Shown here one piece after another: positions 16,660 through 24,945 of a DNA stretch of 64,000 bases. The DNA is taken from positions 1 to 64,000 of the forward strand of contig DAHWNZ010000002.1 of assembly GCA_027339635.1 (NCBI GenBank). The letters run 5' to 3'. Source of the stretch: AG-12 sp027339635 (GTDB lineage: Bacteria; Chloroflexota; Dormibacteria; Aeolococcales; Bog-877). The position numbers were made by a program, and so were the translations under genes. A model generated the notes under the pieces. It was given only the letters and a program-made list of their open reading frames with translations. It made no database searches and was not told the DNA's origin. The stretch's first letter is position 1. Every line of letters starts with the position of its first letter.

Positions 16660-17589
16660 TCAGGCAGTCATGGATGTGAGCGGGTCGGCGTCCATGGCCA
16701 GCTCGAAGGCCCCCACCAGCCCCTGGTCCTCCCCCAGCTCCGCCCGCAGCAGGCGGCAGTGCTGGCGGGGAGCGGCGAAGCTCCCCCCCACCACACCCCG
16801 GACCATCTCATTCCAGAAGCCGGCGCCGGCACCAAACACCCCTCCGCCGAAGGCGATTCCGTCCAGGTTGAGAAGGTTGATGAGGCCGCCGACAGCCAGG
16901 CCCAAGTGTCGGGCGGCCTCCGACAGCACCAGAGCGGCCCTGCGGTCTCCGTCCTCCGCCGCACGGGAGACCGCTGCGGCGGTCTCCATCCCGGCCAGGG
17001 AGGCGATGGCAGTGCCCGACGCCAGAGCCTCCAAACAGCCCCGGTTGCCACAGGTGCAGACCGGACCGTCGGGGTCGGCCACCATGTGTCCGAATTCGCC
17101 GGCCTTACCCTGGGCGCCGCGGTAGAGACGGCCGCCGAGCACCAGGCCGGCGCCGATTCCCGTGCTGACCGTGACGTAGCCGAAGTTGCTGAAGCCACGA
17201 CCGGCTCCCTGCCGGTGCTCCCCGAGCGCGGCCAGAGTGGCGTCATGGTCAACCAGGCAGGTGCTGCCCAGGGCGGACTCCACCGCGTCCTTCAGGGCGA
17301 ACATCCTCCATCCAGGGAGATTGGGAGCTCCCTCGACCACCCCTGCGAAGGGATCCACCGGGCCGGGCACGCCGATGGCGACTATCCGATCCCGGGGATT
17401 GGACGGGCCGACCTCGTCCACCAGCCGTTTGATCTGGGCGACCACCGCCTCCGGCCCCTGGTGGGCGGTTCGGTCGCGAGCCCTGGCTCGGATCGCGCCG
17501 TCCCTGGCGAAGCGGGCGACCCTGACCCAGGTGCCGCCCAGGTCGAGGGCTATGATCGCGGGGGCCCCCTCTGCCGGCATCGCCGCCAA
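16660..17589 (-). CDS. ROK-family sugar kinase, probably glucokinase
   Basis: A 309-residue ROK kinase. The ATP-binding motif ALDLGGTWVRVA, the catalytic Asp in VDHDATLAALGE, GTGIGAGLVLGG and the zinc-binding motif CTCGNRGCLEALAS are all present. These features fit glucokinase, though ROK enzymes also act on other sugars. No DNA-binding domain is attached, so it is not a ROK repressor. It is the last gene of the long leftward operon beginning at arsA. Confidence 0.88.
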   Translation of the reverse strand: MAAMPAEGAPAIIALDLGGTWVRVARFARDGAIRARARDRTAHQGPEAVVAQIKRLVDEVGPSNPRDRIVAIGVPGPVDPFAGVVEGAPNLPGWRMFALKDAVESALGSTCLVDHDATLAALGEHRQGAGRGFSNFGYVTVSTGIGAGLVLGGRLYRGAQGKAGEFGHMVADPDGPVCTCGNRGCLEALASGTAIASLAGMETAAAVSRAAEDGDRRAALVLSEAARHLGLAVGGLINLLNLDGIAFGGGVFGAGAGFWNEMVRGVVGGSFAAPRQHCRLLRAELGEDQGLVGAFELAMDADPLTSMTA

Positions 17590-17592
17590 ACC

Positions 17593-18453
17593 TCACGAGC
17601 CGGCCGTGGCAGGGCCCGCCAGATCACGCAGTCGGGTCACGTTGGCGCGGTCCGGCCCCTGGTGCTCCAGCCCAGGGACTTCCAGGATGAACGGGGCCTG
17701 CCGTAGAAGCGGGTCGGCCAGCATCCTCCGGAAAGCATCCGCCCCGATGAAGCCGTCCCCGATGTTCTCGTGACGATCACGGTTGGACGCCAGGGGTGCC
17801 TTGGAGTCGTTGGCATGTATCGCCCACAGCCGGTCGCCCCCGATCTCCCGCCGGATCTCCTCCGTCATGGCGTCAAGCCCACTCGCAGAGGCGAGGTCGT
17901 AGCCTGCCGTGAACGCGTGCGCGGTGTCGAGGCAGAGGCCGACCCGGGGGCTTGCGACGGCGTCCATCATCTGCCGGATCTGGGCGAAGCTGCTGCCCAC
18001 GTTGTCCCCGGCCCCGGCGCTGTTCTCGATGAGGAGGCGGCTATCTCCCCCAGCCGCCTCCAAGGCGCGCCGCATCGCCCGAGACATCTGCGGCAGCGTC
18101 GCCTCGAAGCCCTGGCCCCTGTGCGAGCCCGGATGGAAGATGACCCCGCTTACCCCGAATCGATTGGCCAGATCCAGGTAGTGCGCGAGAGCGTCTTCCG
18201 AGGAGGCGAGGAGGTCCTCCCTGGCGGTGGCCAGGTTGATGAGGTAGACGGCGTGGAAGAAGAAGGAGCCGAGGCCGGTCTCCGCCATCCGCTGGCGAAA
18301 GGACGCCACGGTTTCCTCGGGCGGATCCAGGTGGCGCCAGGTCTGAGGTGCGGTCGGATGGACCTGCACAGCCTCGGCCCCTATCTCCAGGGCACGGTCG
18401 AAGGAGTTCAGAATTCCTCCCTTGACGGAGACATGAGCGCCTATCGTCACCAC
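17593..18453 (-). CDS. nfo: Endonuclease IV (AP endonuclease)
   Basis: Zinc-dependent apurinic/apyrimidinic endonuclease of base-excision repair, 286 residues, the typical size. Motifs include IGAHVSVKGG, FFHAVYLINLA, VIFHPGSHRG, LLIENSAGAG, CLDTAHAFTAGYD and HANDSKAPLASNRDRHENIG, which carry the metal ligands. GTG 18453 or the adjacent GTG 18450 is the start; earlier in-frame codons would lie within the upstream lipoprotein gene. It directly follows that gene. Confidence 0.93.
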   Translation of the reverse strand: MVTIGAHVSVKGGILNSFDRALEIGAEAVQVHPTAPQTWRHLDPPEETVASFRQRMAETGLGSFFFHAVYLINLATAREDLLASSEDALAHYLDLANRFGVSGVIFHPGSHRGQGFEATLPQMSRAMRRALEAAGGDSRLLIENSAGAGDNVGSSFAQIRQMMDAVASPRVGLCLDTAHAFTAGYDLASASGLDAMTEEIRREIGGDRLWAIHANDSKAPLASNRDRHENIGDGFIGADAFRRMLADPLLRQAPFILEVPGLEHQGPDRANVTRLRDLAGPATAGS

Positions 18454-18454
18454 C

Positions 18455-19177
18455 TCAGGTACCAGACGAGGTCGCGGGCGGCACGTAGACGTCTGCCGGC
18501 GGGGGCGGATCGATGGCCGGGATCCGGCCAAAGTCGTAGTAGCGCAATGAGATCGGGCTCCTTCCGGTGACGGTCAACTCCAGCAGGTGGTAGTCCCCCT
18601 TGGCGATGTACAGACGCAATGATGAACTGGACGGCCCCTCCTCCACCAGCCATACCCTATCGCCCCCGAGCGAGGCGGAGCGCAGCGAGAGAGGCGCCTT
18701 CAGATACTCCCGCAGAGTCGAGCCTATCCCGGAGCCCGTGAACGGGGCGATGCTCTGCAGGTACCGCGACGCCAGGGTCGGGGTCTGCTGCACCCAGGTG
18801 GTGGCCGGGTTGAGATCACCGGGAAGGGAGGTGATACCCAGCTGCTGGAGTCCGAGCGGAGATAGGACGTAGACCTTGTCAGAGACGGCCGTGACCTGGA
18901 GGCTGAGTGTGGGAGACCCCGGCACGGTTGTGACCACACTGCCGGAGAAGTTTCCATCTGGCAGGGTCGCGACCACGAAGGTGGTCGTCGTGACGCCGGC
19001 CTTGGCACTGCCGGAGATGCGAAACGACACGTGGGCCATCACCGTGGCCGATCTCTGGGTGATCGTCTGCACCGATGGCTGTTCCGAGCCGCACGCGGCC
19101 AGCAGCGGCACCAGCAGCAGAAGGGGAAGGATGGCCACGAACCGGCTCAGCCTGCTTGGGGACCAAGGAGACGTCAC
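18455..19177 (-). CDS. Lipoprotein, possibly LppX/LprG-like
   Basis: A 240-residue lipoprotein. The signal peptide ends in the lipobox LLAAC, so Cys about residue 31 should be lipidated and the protein held on the outer face of the membrane. The mature part starts with VQTITQRSATVMAHVSFRIS and is built of beta strands with few charges. This recalls the LolA/LppX-LprG fold of lipid-carrying lipoproteins, but the similarity is weak. The start is GTG 19177, overlapping the exchanger stop by three bases. Confidence 0.75.
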   Translation of the reverse strand: MTSPWSPSRLSRFVAILPLLLLVPLLAACGSEQPSVQTITQRSATVMAHVSFRISGSAKAGVTTTTFVVATLPDGNFSGSVVTTVPGSPTLSLQVTAVSDKVYVLSPLGLQQLGITSLPGDLNPATTWVQQTPTLASRYLQSIAPFTGSGIGSTLREYLKAPLSLRSASLGGDRVWLVEEGPSSSSLRLYIAKGDYHLLELTVTGRSPISLRYYDFGRIPAIDPPPPADVYVPPATSSGT

Positions 19178-20169
19178 GGGCGGGACACCATGACCGCGAT
19201 CACATAGAGAGCGTAGAGCCCTATGCCAATTGGAGCCACGATGCGGGCGTCGAGGCCCCGCGGCCCGATCGCGGCCAGGGCGACCAGGGCCCCGCTGGCG
19301 GTTGCGGCAGCGGCCAGGAACCCGATCCCAGACGGATTCCAGGGGGTGAAGCAGAGTCCGATGATGGCAGGCACGGTGGCCTGAAACACCATGGCCCCAG
19401 TGACATTGCCCAGAGCCAGCACATCCTTTCCCCGGGCAACCCAAAGGGAGCCTGCCACCATCTCCGGCAACTCGGTTGCGAGCGGTACCAGGAGCAGCGC
19501 CAGCACCAGAGCCGAGAGCCCCACGACTGCCGCGAGCCCGTGGAGAGCGAGCAGGAACAGCTCACTGGCCAGGGACAGCCCCAGCAGGGCCAGGAGCAGC
19601 TGTACGGCCCCACCCACAGCCGAGTTCGAGCGTAGATGGCCGTGCAGGAGGCGGGACCCGAGCAGGCGCTGCAGGGGCTCTGAATCCTGGTCCGGCAGGG
19701 TCCCGCTGCGCAGGCCACGCCGCACGAAGAGGGCGTATAGCCCGGCCAGGATCGCGGCATCCACCCATCTCAGCGGGGGCGGGGCGAAGGCGCCGAGGAT
19801 GAGGAGCGCGTAGCTGGCGATGAAGGTGTAGAGGACGCCCGTGCTGGCCCCGGCGGGGACGGCCAGACGGCACCTGCCCTTGGCAAGGCACACCACGGCC
19901 GTGAGGCCCAAGCCCGCCGTCGCCAGCATGAACGGCGCCCCCAGAATGGCTCCGGTGGCGGTGGCGGCCGCGGTCGTCCCGCCTCCTATCAGGGCGACGA
20001 CCGGGACTATGCTTTCCGGCAGTGCCGTGCCGATGGCGGCCAGGATGCTGCCGGTCGCCTGGTGGCTCAGGCCCAACCTCTCGGCCTGCCACTCGATGGA
20101 GTTGGTGAAGAGCGCCGCCGATGCCAGCATCAGGATCAGGCCGGCCAGGAAGAGTCCGGCTATGCCCAC
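19174..20169 (-). CDS. Ca2+/cation antiporter (CaCA superfamily)
   Basis: A multi-pass membrane exchanger of about 331 residues. The two inverted alpha repeats are recognisable: GTALPESIVPVVALIGG in the first half and LATELPEMVAGSLWVARG with GNVTGAMVF in the second. These carry the acidic ion-binding residues of Na+/Ca2+ and H+/Ca2+ exchangers. A short loop near the middle separates the halves. GTG 20169 is used because it follows the Nudix stop; an upstream start within the Nudix gene (to 20259) is possible. Ion specificity is not evident. Confidence 0.85.
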   Translation of the reverse strand: MGIAGLFLAGLILMLASAALFTNSIEWQAERLGLSHQATGSILAAIGTALPESIVPVVALIGGGTTAAATATGAILGAPFMLATAGLGLTAVVCLAKGRCRLAVPAGASTGVLYTFIASYALLILGAFAPPPLRWVDAAILAGLYALFVRRGLRSGTLPDQDSEPLQRLLGSRLLHGHLRSNSAVGGAVQLLLALLGLSLASELFLLALHGLAAVVGLSALVLALLLVPLATELPEMVAGSLWVARGKDVLALGNVTGAMVFQATVPAIIGLCFTPWNPSGIGFLAAAATASGALVALAAIGPRGLDARIVAPIGIGLYALYVIAVMVSRP

Positions 20170-20173
20170 GGCA

Positions 20174-20674
20174 TCACGGCCAGCGCATCTGTCCACGACG
20201 GCGCGCCAGCACCGCGGCCGCCTCCGAGCCCAGGGCTGCGCCGTGGCGGATGACGTCACCCAGGTCCACCGGCTGCGAGCGTTCGAACGGCTGCGGGCCA
20301 GGGTCGGCCAGGGCGTCCCAGATGCGCTGCCTGTACCACGGGAAGAGTGCGGGAGGAAGGTTGTCGGGCTCGGCCCACATGAGGCGGAGCGCCTCCCTGG
20401 TGCGGCGCAGAGTTCCCCCGGTCGGGTGGGCTCGGAAGGTATGGTCGATGCCGACCCTGATCCCCCGGAAGTGGTAGACGCCCGTGAGTCGATCGATGGC
20501 GATCTGCAGGCCGCATTCCTCGCGGGTCTCGCGCATCACGGTGAGGGCGGGATCCTCCCCCTCCGCGACGTGGCCTCCCGGCGGCTCCCATCCCGGGGGC
20601 CAGGGTCGGAGCTGCAACAGCACCCGGCCCAGATGGTCGACAATGACCCCCTGGGCTCCTACCACGCGTGCCAT
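20174..20674 (-). CDS. Nudix hydrolase
   Basis: A 166-residue Nudix protein. The Nudix box is complete (GGHVAEGEDPALTVMRETRE, then ECGL), so it should hydrolyse a nucleoside diphosphate derivative with Mg2+. The N-terminal beta strand ARVVGAQGVIVDHLGRVLLQ precedes it. ATG 20674 overlaps the stop of the protease gene (ATGA). The substrate cannot be predicted. Confidence 0.88.
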   Translation of the reverse strand: MARVVGAQGVIVDHLGRVLLQLRPWPPGWEPPGGHVAEGEDPALTVMRETREECGLQIAIDRLTGVYHFRGIRVGIDHTFRAHPTGGTLRRTREALRLMWAEPDNLPPALFPWYRQRIWDALADPGPQPFERSQPVDLGDVIRHGAALGSEAAAVLARRRGQMRWP

Positions 20675-21459
20675 CAGGTGACCAGGCAGGAGTGCGCGAG
20701 GGCGGCGCCAAGTGCGGACGAATTGGGGTAGAACAGCCACTCGAAATTTGGGAAGAAGGTCTGGGGAACTGGCCCGGTCACCACGTGCGACCAGAGCCAG
20801 TCGAAAGCTCCGTACAGCGGATACGAGAGGGGGCTGAAGCCCCCCAGCAGGTTGGGCAGGACCAAGACCACCAGGATGAGCGTGATGTAGATCCCATTGC
20901 GATTGCGCTGGGCCCACAGGAACGGCCCTGGAAACTGCCTCCCCAGGAGCCCTTCTGCGACTCCGAATCCGTCCAACGGAGGGATGGGCAGCAGGTTGAA
21001 CACGAAGAGGATGACGTTGACGTAGAAAGCCTCAACCAAGAACCAGTAGACGAAGCCCAAGAGGGGCAGATGGAAGCTGGGGACCAAGCAGGTGGCGAGC
21101 CAAGGGCTGGTCGCCAGCAGTACCCGCAGTAGCACTCCGAGCCCGGCCGCCACGAGCAGATTGCTGAGGGGCCCCGCAAACGACACCCAGGCCCGCTGCC
21201 GGCCGCTTCTGACGTAGGCGGGGTTGAACATGACGGGGCGGGCGAATCCGAACCCTATCACCAGCAGCATCACCAGGCCAAGCGGGTCCACCTGATCGGC
21301 GGGGTTCAGACTGAGCCGCCCCTGCCGCCTGGGCGTGGGATCTCCGTATCCCGTTGCCGCGGCAGCGTGGCAGTACTCGTGGACGGTGAATCCGAGTGCG
21401 ATCCCGGGAATGGCGAAGACGACCAGGATCAGGTAGAACTCGACCCCGCTGCCGACCAC
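20674..21459 (-). CDS. Site-2-type membrane metalloprotease (M50)
   Basis: A 261-residue intramembrane zinc protease. The HEYCHA motif in the first hydrophobic segment supplies the zinc-binding HExxH, and the NLLPIPPLDGF segment in a later helix supplies the third ligand. Other helices surround these. Family members cleave membrane-bound regulators or small peptides within the bilayer. There is no PDZ domain. It starts with GTG, seven bases after the 77-residue gene. Confidence 0.9.
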   Translation of the reverse strand: MVGSGVEFYLILVVFAIPGIALGFTVHEYCHAAAATGYGDPTPRRQGRLSLNPADQVDPLGLVMLLVIGFGFARPVMFNPAYVRSGRQRAWVSFAGPLSNLLVAAGLGVLLRVLLATSPWLATCLVPSFHLPLLGFVYWFLVEAFYVNVILFVFNLLPIPPLDGFGVAEGLLGRQFPGPFLWAQRNRNGIYITLILVVLVLPNLLGGFSPLSYPLYGAFDWLWSHVVTGPVPQTFFPNFEWLFYPNSSALGAALAHSCLVT

Positions 21460-21465
21460 CCCAGG

Positions 21466-21699
21466 TCAGTCCAGCGGGATCTTGCGGACCCGGCGCGAGT
21501 CGGCGGGTTCCGGTGCCTGCCCCTGGTGGTGCTCCAGCGCCGCGATAGCCGCGAGCAGCAGTTCCCGCTGGGCGCGGATCAAATGTATCCGGGCCTCCGG
21601 CGGCAGTAGCTCCTCCACCCCCCGGGTCGCATGGGCCACCATGTCTCCGAGGACATGGGCGGCCGACTGGCCCACGCTGGCTGGGGGTGTGCGAGGCAT
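21466..21699 (-). CDS. Small helical protein of unknown function
   Basis: A 77-residue protein. Its predicted helices include HVLGDMVAHATRGVEELLPP and EARIHLIRAQRELLLAAIAA, with no membrane segment. The ATG overlaps the arsA stop by one base (ATGA context), which supports its reality as a coupled gene. No family is recognised; it may be an accessory of the ArsA-like ATPase. Confidence 0.7.
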   Translation of the reverse strand: MPRTPPASVGQSAAHVLGDMVAHATRGVEELLPPEARIHLIRAQRELLLAAIAALEHHQGQAPEPADSRRVRKIPLD

Positions 21700-22868
21700 C
21701 AGCTCGCCCTCCCGAAGAGGATCATCAGCTTGCCGTCCTCCAGGCGGGCGGACCTGGTCTCCTTGCCACGCAGCACGCGAGGGAGGGAGATCTCCCTCTT
21801 GTAGGGGCCAACACTTATGTAGAGCTCGTCATCCTTCTGCGTCAGCTCGACCTCTTCCCGGCTGACGAAGGGAATCTGCATGGTCAGCAGGTACTCGTCA
21901 CCCGTCTTGCGCAGGGTCTGCGACTTGGCCCGGTAGAGGATGTCCTCCGGGGGGGTGTCGCCGAACAATGACCCGCCCAGCTCATCGAGGTGCTCCACCC
22001 CCACTATCTCATGATCGAAGAGGCGCGACTGCAGGATGGGCACTGGCGAGAAGGCCTCGTCGACCTGCTCAGAGTACTTGGCCTGCACCCGGCGCCAATC
22101 GCTGAAGTAGCCCTCCCCGACCTCCTTTGGCAGAACCCGGTTCACCAAAACCGCGTCCACCTGGTAGTCATAGAGGTTGAGGTAGGTGAAGGCTCGTTGC
22201 GCCTCCTTGATCACCATCTTCTCCAGGTTCAGCACCAAGCGCACGGTGCAAGTCTTGGGGTCGGACAGCACCTCCTTCATCGAGTCCAGGTCCACCAGCA
22301 ACTGGCGCACCGAGCCGTAGATCTCGTCACTCGGGAGCGGGACTCCAATGAACGGTTGCACCATCGGCCGGGCCATCTTCATCACCCGCCGCTCGATGGG
22401 AAAGATCTTGTTCAGGTACCAGCGGGCAACGTCCGGAAAGGCGAGCAGTTGCAGGGTCTCTCCGGTGGGGGCGCAGTCCACCACCAGCACATCGAACAGC
22501 CCCTGCTCGGAGTGGCGTCGGATCCACATCAGGCTGGCCACCTCCTCCATCCCGGGCGGGGTGGCGAGCTCCTCGGCGATGATGTCGTCCACACCCTGGG
22601 AGTTGAACAGCGAAGCCAGGTACTCGTGGATCTTCTCCCAGTGCCCCTCCATCTCATGGAGGGCGTTGACCTCCTGGGCAAACAGGTTCTCCCCCACCTG
22701 GATCGGCTCCGGGCCGATCTCGCAGTCCAGCGAGTCCCCCAGGCTGTGAGCGGCATCGGTGGAGATCACGAGAGTCTTGAGTCCACGCTTGGCGCAGCGC
22801 ACCGCGGTGGCGGCTGCGATGGTGGTCTTGCCGACGCCACCCTTGCCGGTGTAGAGGATCACCCGCAT
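21699..22868 (-). CDS. ArsA/Get3-family ATPase with C-terminal HSP20-like domain
   Basis: A 389-residue P-loop ATPase. It has the deviant Walker A YTGKGGVGKTT, the switch I DAAHSLGDSL, DCAPTGETLQLL and VVNRV-type signature of the ArsA/Get3 family. After ~300 residues a beta-rich domain (ISVGPYKREISLPRVLRG) looks like the HSP20-like tail of bacterial ArsA homologues. Get3 targets tail-anchored membrane proteins; bacterial roles are mostly unproven. No arsenite genes are present nearby. A TATACT box ends six bases before the ATG, so the mRNA may be leaderless. Confidence 0.88.
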   Translation of the reverse strand: MRVILYTGKGGVGKTTIAAATAVRCAKRGLKTLVISTDAAHSLGDSLDCEIGPEPIQVGENLFAQEVNALHEMEGHWEKIHEYLASLFNSQGVDDIIAEELATPPGMEEVASLMWIRRHSEQGLFDVLVVDCAPTGETLQLLAFPDVARWYLNKIFPIERRVMKMARPMVQPFIGVPLPSDEIYGSVRQLLVDLDSMKEVLSDPKTCTVRLVLNLEKMVIKEAQRAFTYLNLYDYQVDAVLVNRVLPKEVGEGYFSDWRRVQAKYSEQVDEAFSPVPILQSRLFDHEIVGVEHLDELGGSLFGDTPPEDILYRAKSQTLRKTGDEYLLTMQIPFVSREEVELTQKDDELYISVGPYKREISLPRVLRGKETRSARLEDGKLMILFGRAS

Positions 22869-22874
22869 GGGCCG

Positions 22875-22880
22875 AGTATA
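22875..22880 (-). promoter_or_regulatory. -10 box of the arsA operon
   Basis: TATACT on the minus strand, six bases before the arsA ATG at 22868. No ribosome-binding site fits between, so transcription probably starts at or next to the start codon. No consensus -35 is visible. Confidence 0.5.
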
Positions 22881-22912
22881 GGGACCGGTCCCCAGTTCCC
22901 CTCCGGTGGACC

Positions 22913-23383
22913 TCAGTGGATGAAGATCAGCCCCAGGATCACCAGCGCCAGCATCGCGAGCGAGACCCAGATGACTCCCCGGACATCCATTCGGAGATAG
23001 GGAGTGCGGTCCAGGGGCACGCCAGGACTGTCATCGAGAGGCTCCAGGTTGGCCTCCTGGCGACGCCTCAACTCCGCGCGGCCGGCGATCCTGGTGCGCT
23101 TGGGAAGCAATGACTCCGAGGCTCCGGTGGGCGCAGCTCCATCAGAGATGATCTGTTCTTCCCGCGCCTCGGCGGCGCCACGCCGAGGCAGGCCAGAGGA
23201 CGCTGGTTGAGCCACGGTGCCCTCGTTGGGAGACGCCGCCCCCTCAGGGAGCCGCTGCTCGGCCGCTGTCGGCCCATCGGGGACCGACCCGGCCGCCTGC
23301 TGCGGGACGGCCGTGGAACTCCGGGGCGCGCCTGGACGCTTCCTGGGTGGGGTCGTCCCCCTGCGCTTGGTACGTCTGGCCAA
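22913..23383 (-). CDS. Predicted tail-anchored membrane protein, function unknown
   Basis: A 156-residue protein. The first ~130 residues are charged, rich in Arg, Pro, Ala and Ser, and look disordered. A single hydrophobic helix (VIWVSLAMLALVILGLIFIH) ends the protein, so it is probably inserted by its C-terminus. The start is TTG 23383, with CGGAG six bases upstream. It lies 44 bases before the ArsA/Get3-like gene in the same direction. No family is recognised. Confidence 0.65.
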   Translation of the reverse strand: MARRTKRRGTTPPRKRPGAPRSSTAVPQQAAGSVPDGPTAAEQRLPEGAASPNEGTVAQPASSGLPRRGAAEAREEQIISDGAAPTGASESLLPKRTRIAGRAELRRRQEANLEPLDDSPGVPLDRTPYLRMDVRGVIWVSLAMLALVILGLIFIH

Positions 23384-24016
23384 TTGCGGCTCCGCTGAAT
23401 GGCCCCGCGGGGCTCCTAGTGAGGCGGCGCCAGTTTACCCAAACGCCCCGGCGGGTAGTTCAGAGGACGGTGCAGGCAGCGAGCGCCGACGGGAGGGGTT
23501 GTGTTACTTGGCGAAGGAGGGGAACGAGGAAGTGCCAGCACCCACTGCCTGCGTGGGCGATGCGTGTGGGGCCACATCTTGTGCCCGCACAGTATTCAAC
23601 CACACAATCTAGTGGGACGCAAGTGGTTCGTCACATTTTCTTCAAACCCACCTTCCGCAGCATCGGTCCTTGTCCTCGGGTTCACTCGGACCGCTTGGCG
23701 TCGGGGTCACGGCAAGTCTGGGGCGGCAGCCTGGGCCGGCAGGACCTGGGGCAGGCAGGGTAGGCTGGTGCCCGCCAGGCCGCGCGGGGCGGCGGGCCGT
23801 CTGTGCCGACCGACGAAGGTTCGGACGCATCCGCGGCGGCGGGTTTGAGGTCAGGACCCTAGCCCCGTCTCTCGGGCAAGGGGGCGGAGGGCCAGTCCAC
23901 ACTTGGGCTGCCAGGACAACGGCGGAGCCTGCGCTCCCCCGCCTCCTCGTCAGTAGAGGGGACGGCCCCGTCGTGATCGGGGGAGAGCCCCCGAATGATC
24001 CGAGGCCAAGGGGCGG
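23384..24016. other. Stretch without a convincing gene
   Basis: Several short frames exist on both strands but none has family features or a good start. The segment 23500-23650 is noticeably lower in G+C than its surroundings. A perfect 12-base palindrome, GCCCCGCGGGGC, lies at 23402-23413, just upstream of the tail-anchored gene. Nothing else is recognised. Confidence 0.5.
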
Positions 24017-24484
24017 TCAGGCGGATCGCGACGCGGCTGGCACATATCTCCTATCCGGGTCTGCGGGGCTCATGAGCCCGCAATCGTGACCGTCAGGATC
24101 TGCCACGATCGCGTAACGGGATCCCCAGAAGGCATCGTATGGCGGTTGCCGACCCGTGTGCCCCGCCGCGGTCAAACGGGCATAGAGGTCGTCGACCGCA
24201 TCTCTAGAAGCAACCGAGAAGTTGATCACCACAGGGCGTCTATATCCACCGAGGTCCGCGTGCCGCCAACCCTGGTGATAGAGCCTCGCCATCGCCTGGT
24301 TGTCGAGTTCCAGGATCGGCCCGTCACCGTTTTCCGACGCCACGTGCCTCGCTCCGCTCCCGGCCGGCCACTCCCCACCGTCGAACCGAACCGACATTCC
24401 GAGCGCCCGGTAGAAGGCAACCGCCGCGTCCACGTCTTCGACCACCAGATTCAACTGGTTGAAGTGCGGGTTGGCGTCCGACAT
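24017..24484 (-). CDS. VOC-family (glyoxalase/bleomycin-resistance type) protein
   Basis: A 155-residue protein with two beta-alpha-beta-beta-beta modules of the vicinal-oxygen-chelate fold. It starts FNQLNLVVEDVDAAVAFYRA, typical of the family, and ends with RYAIVADPDGHDCGLMSP. The likely metal-binding His and Glu are the His in FNQLNL's preceding PHF, and Glu in ILELDNQ. Function may be resistance, isomerase or dioxygenase-like. GAGGA lies seven bases upstream of ATG 24484. It stands alone. Confidence 0.85.
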   Translation of the reverse strand: MSDANPHFNQLNLVVEDVDAAVAFYRALGMSVRFDGGEWPAGSGARHVASENGDGPILELDNQAMARLYHQGWRHADLGGYRRPVVINFSVASRDAVDDLYARLTAAGHTGRQPPYDAFWGSRYAIVADPDGHDCGLMSPADPDRRYVPAASRSA

Positions 24485-24945
24485 GGCGGGTCCTCACCGA
24501 TTGTGGACCCCAAAGATACCACCACAGTTGGTCGAATTCGACACGGTCCCGGATCCCCGGTGGCGACGGGGGCGGTCCCCCGGCCCGGGCCCAACAGCAC
24601 GGACTTCCTGTCCTGAAGTGCTGCTCGCGAACCTACGGCGGGGAGTGGCAGCTGCAGTAGTCCTCGCCCAGGGGCGGATGGCCGGGGGAGAGGCCGTCCC
24701 AATCCCGACCGAAGCATGGGCTGCGGCTCCGTTGGCGACGCTGGCATGTCCCCACCTGGGCGGGGGCGGGCTAGAGCCAGAGGAATTGGCGTGGCTCCGA
24801 CCGATCATCATGGCCTCAATTCCGGGCAGGAATCCGATGGCGCCGGAGCAGATCCGGCGCCCGGACGTTTGTGTCGCACGGGATATTGTGGCCAACCCTG
24901 CTCTCGCACGCCAAATTTGAGCCGGCATCTGCTAACGTGCGCAGC
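24485..24945. other. Stretch without a convincing gene
   Basis: Open frames of about 150 codons run through it on both strands (24459-24920 plus, 24494-24928 minus), but neither encodes anything recognisable and they overlap each other. The left edge holds the VOC promoter region; the right edge holds a TAACGT box at 24933-24938, seven bases before the SPFH start. Confidence 0.5.

Noticed and set aside
21699..22868. Arsenite-efflux ATPase
   Set aside because: No arsB, arsD or arsR lies near, and the HSP20-like tail marks the Get3-like bacterial branch.
23450..23525. tRNA-like segment containing GGGTAGTTCAGAGG
   Set aside because: It resembles a D-arm, but no anticodon stem, no TTC-containing T-loop and no acceptor pairing follow.
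24459..24928. Overlapping open frames of about 150 codons on both strands upstream of the SPFH gene
   Set aside because: Neither product shows family features, good starts or plausible composition, and they exclude each other.
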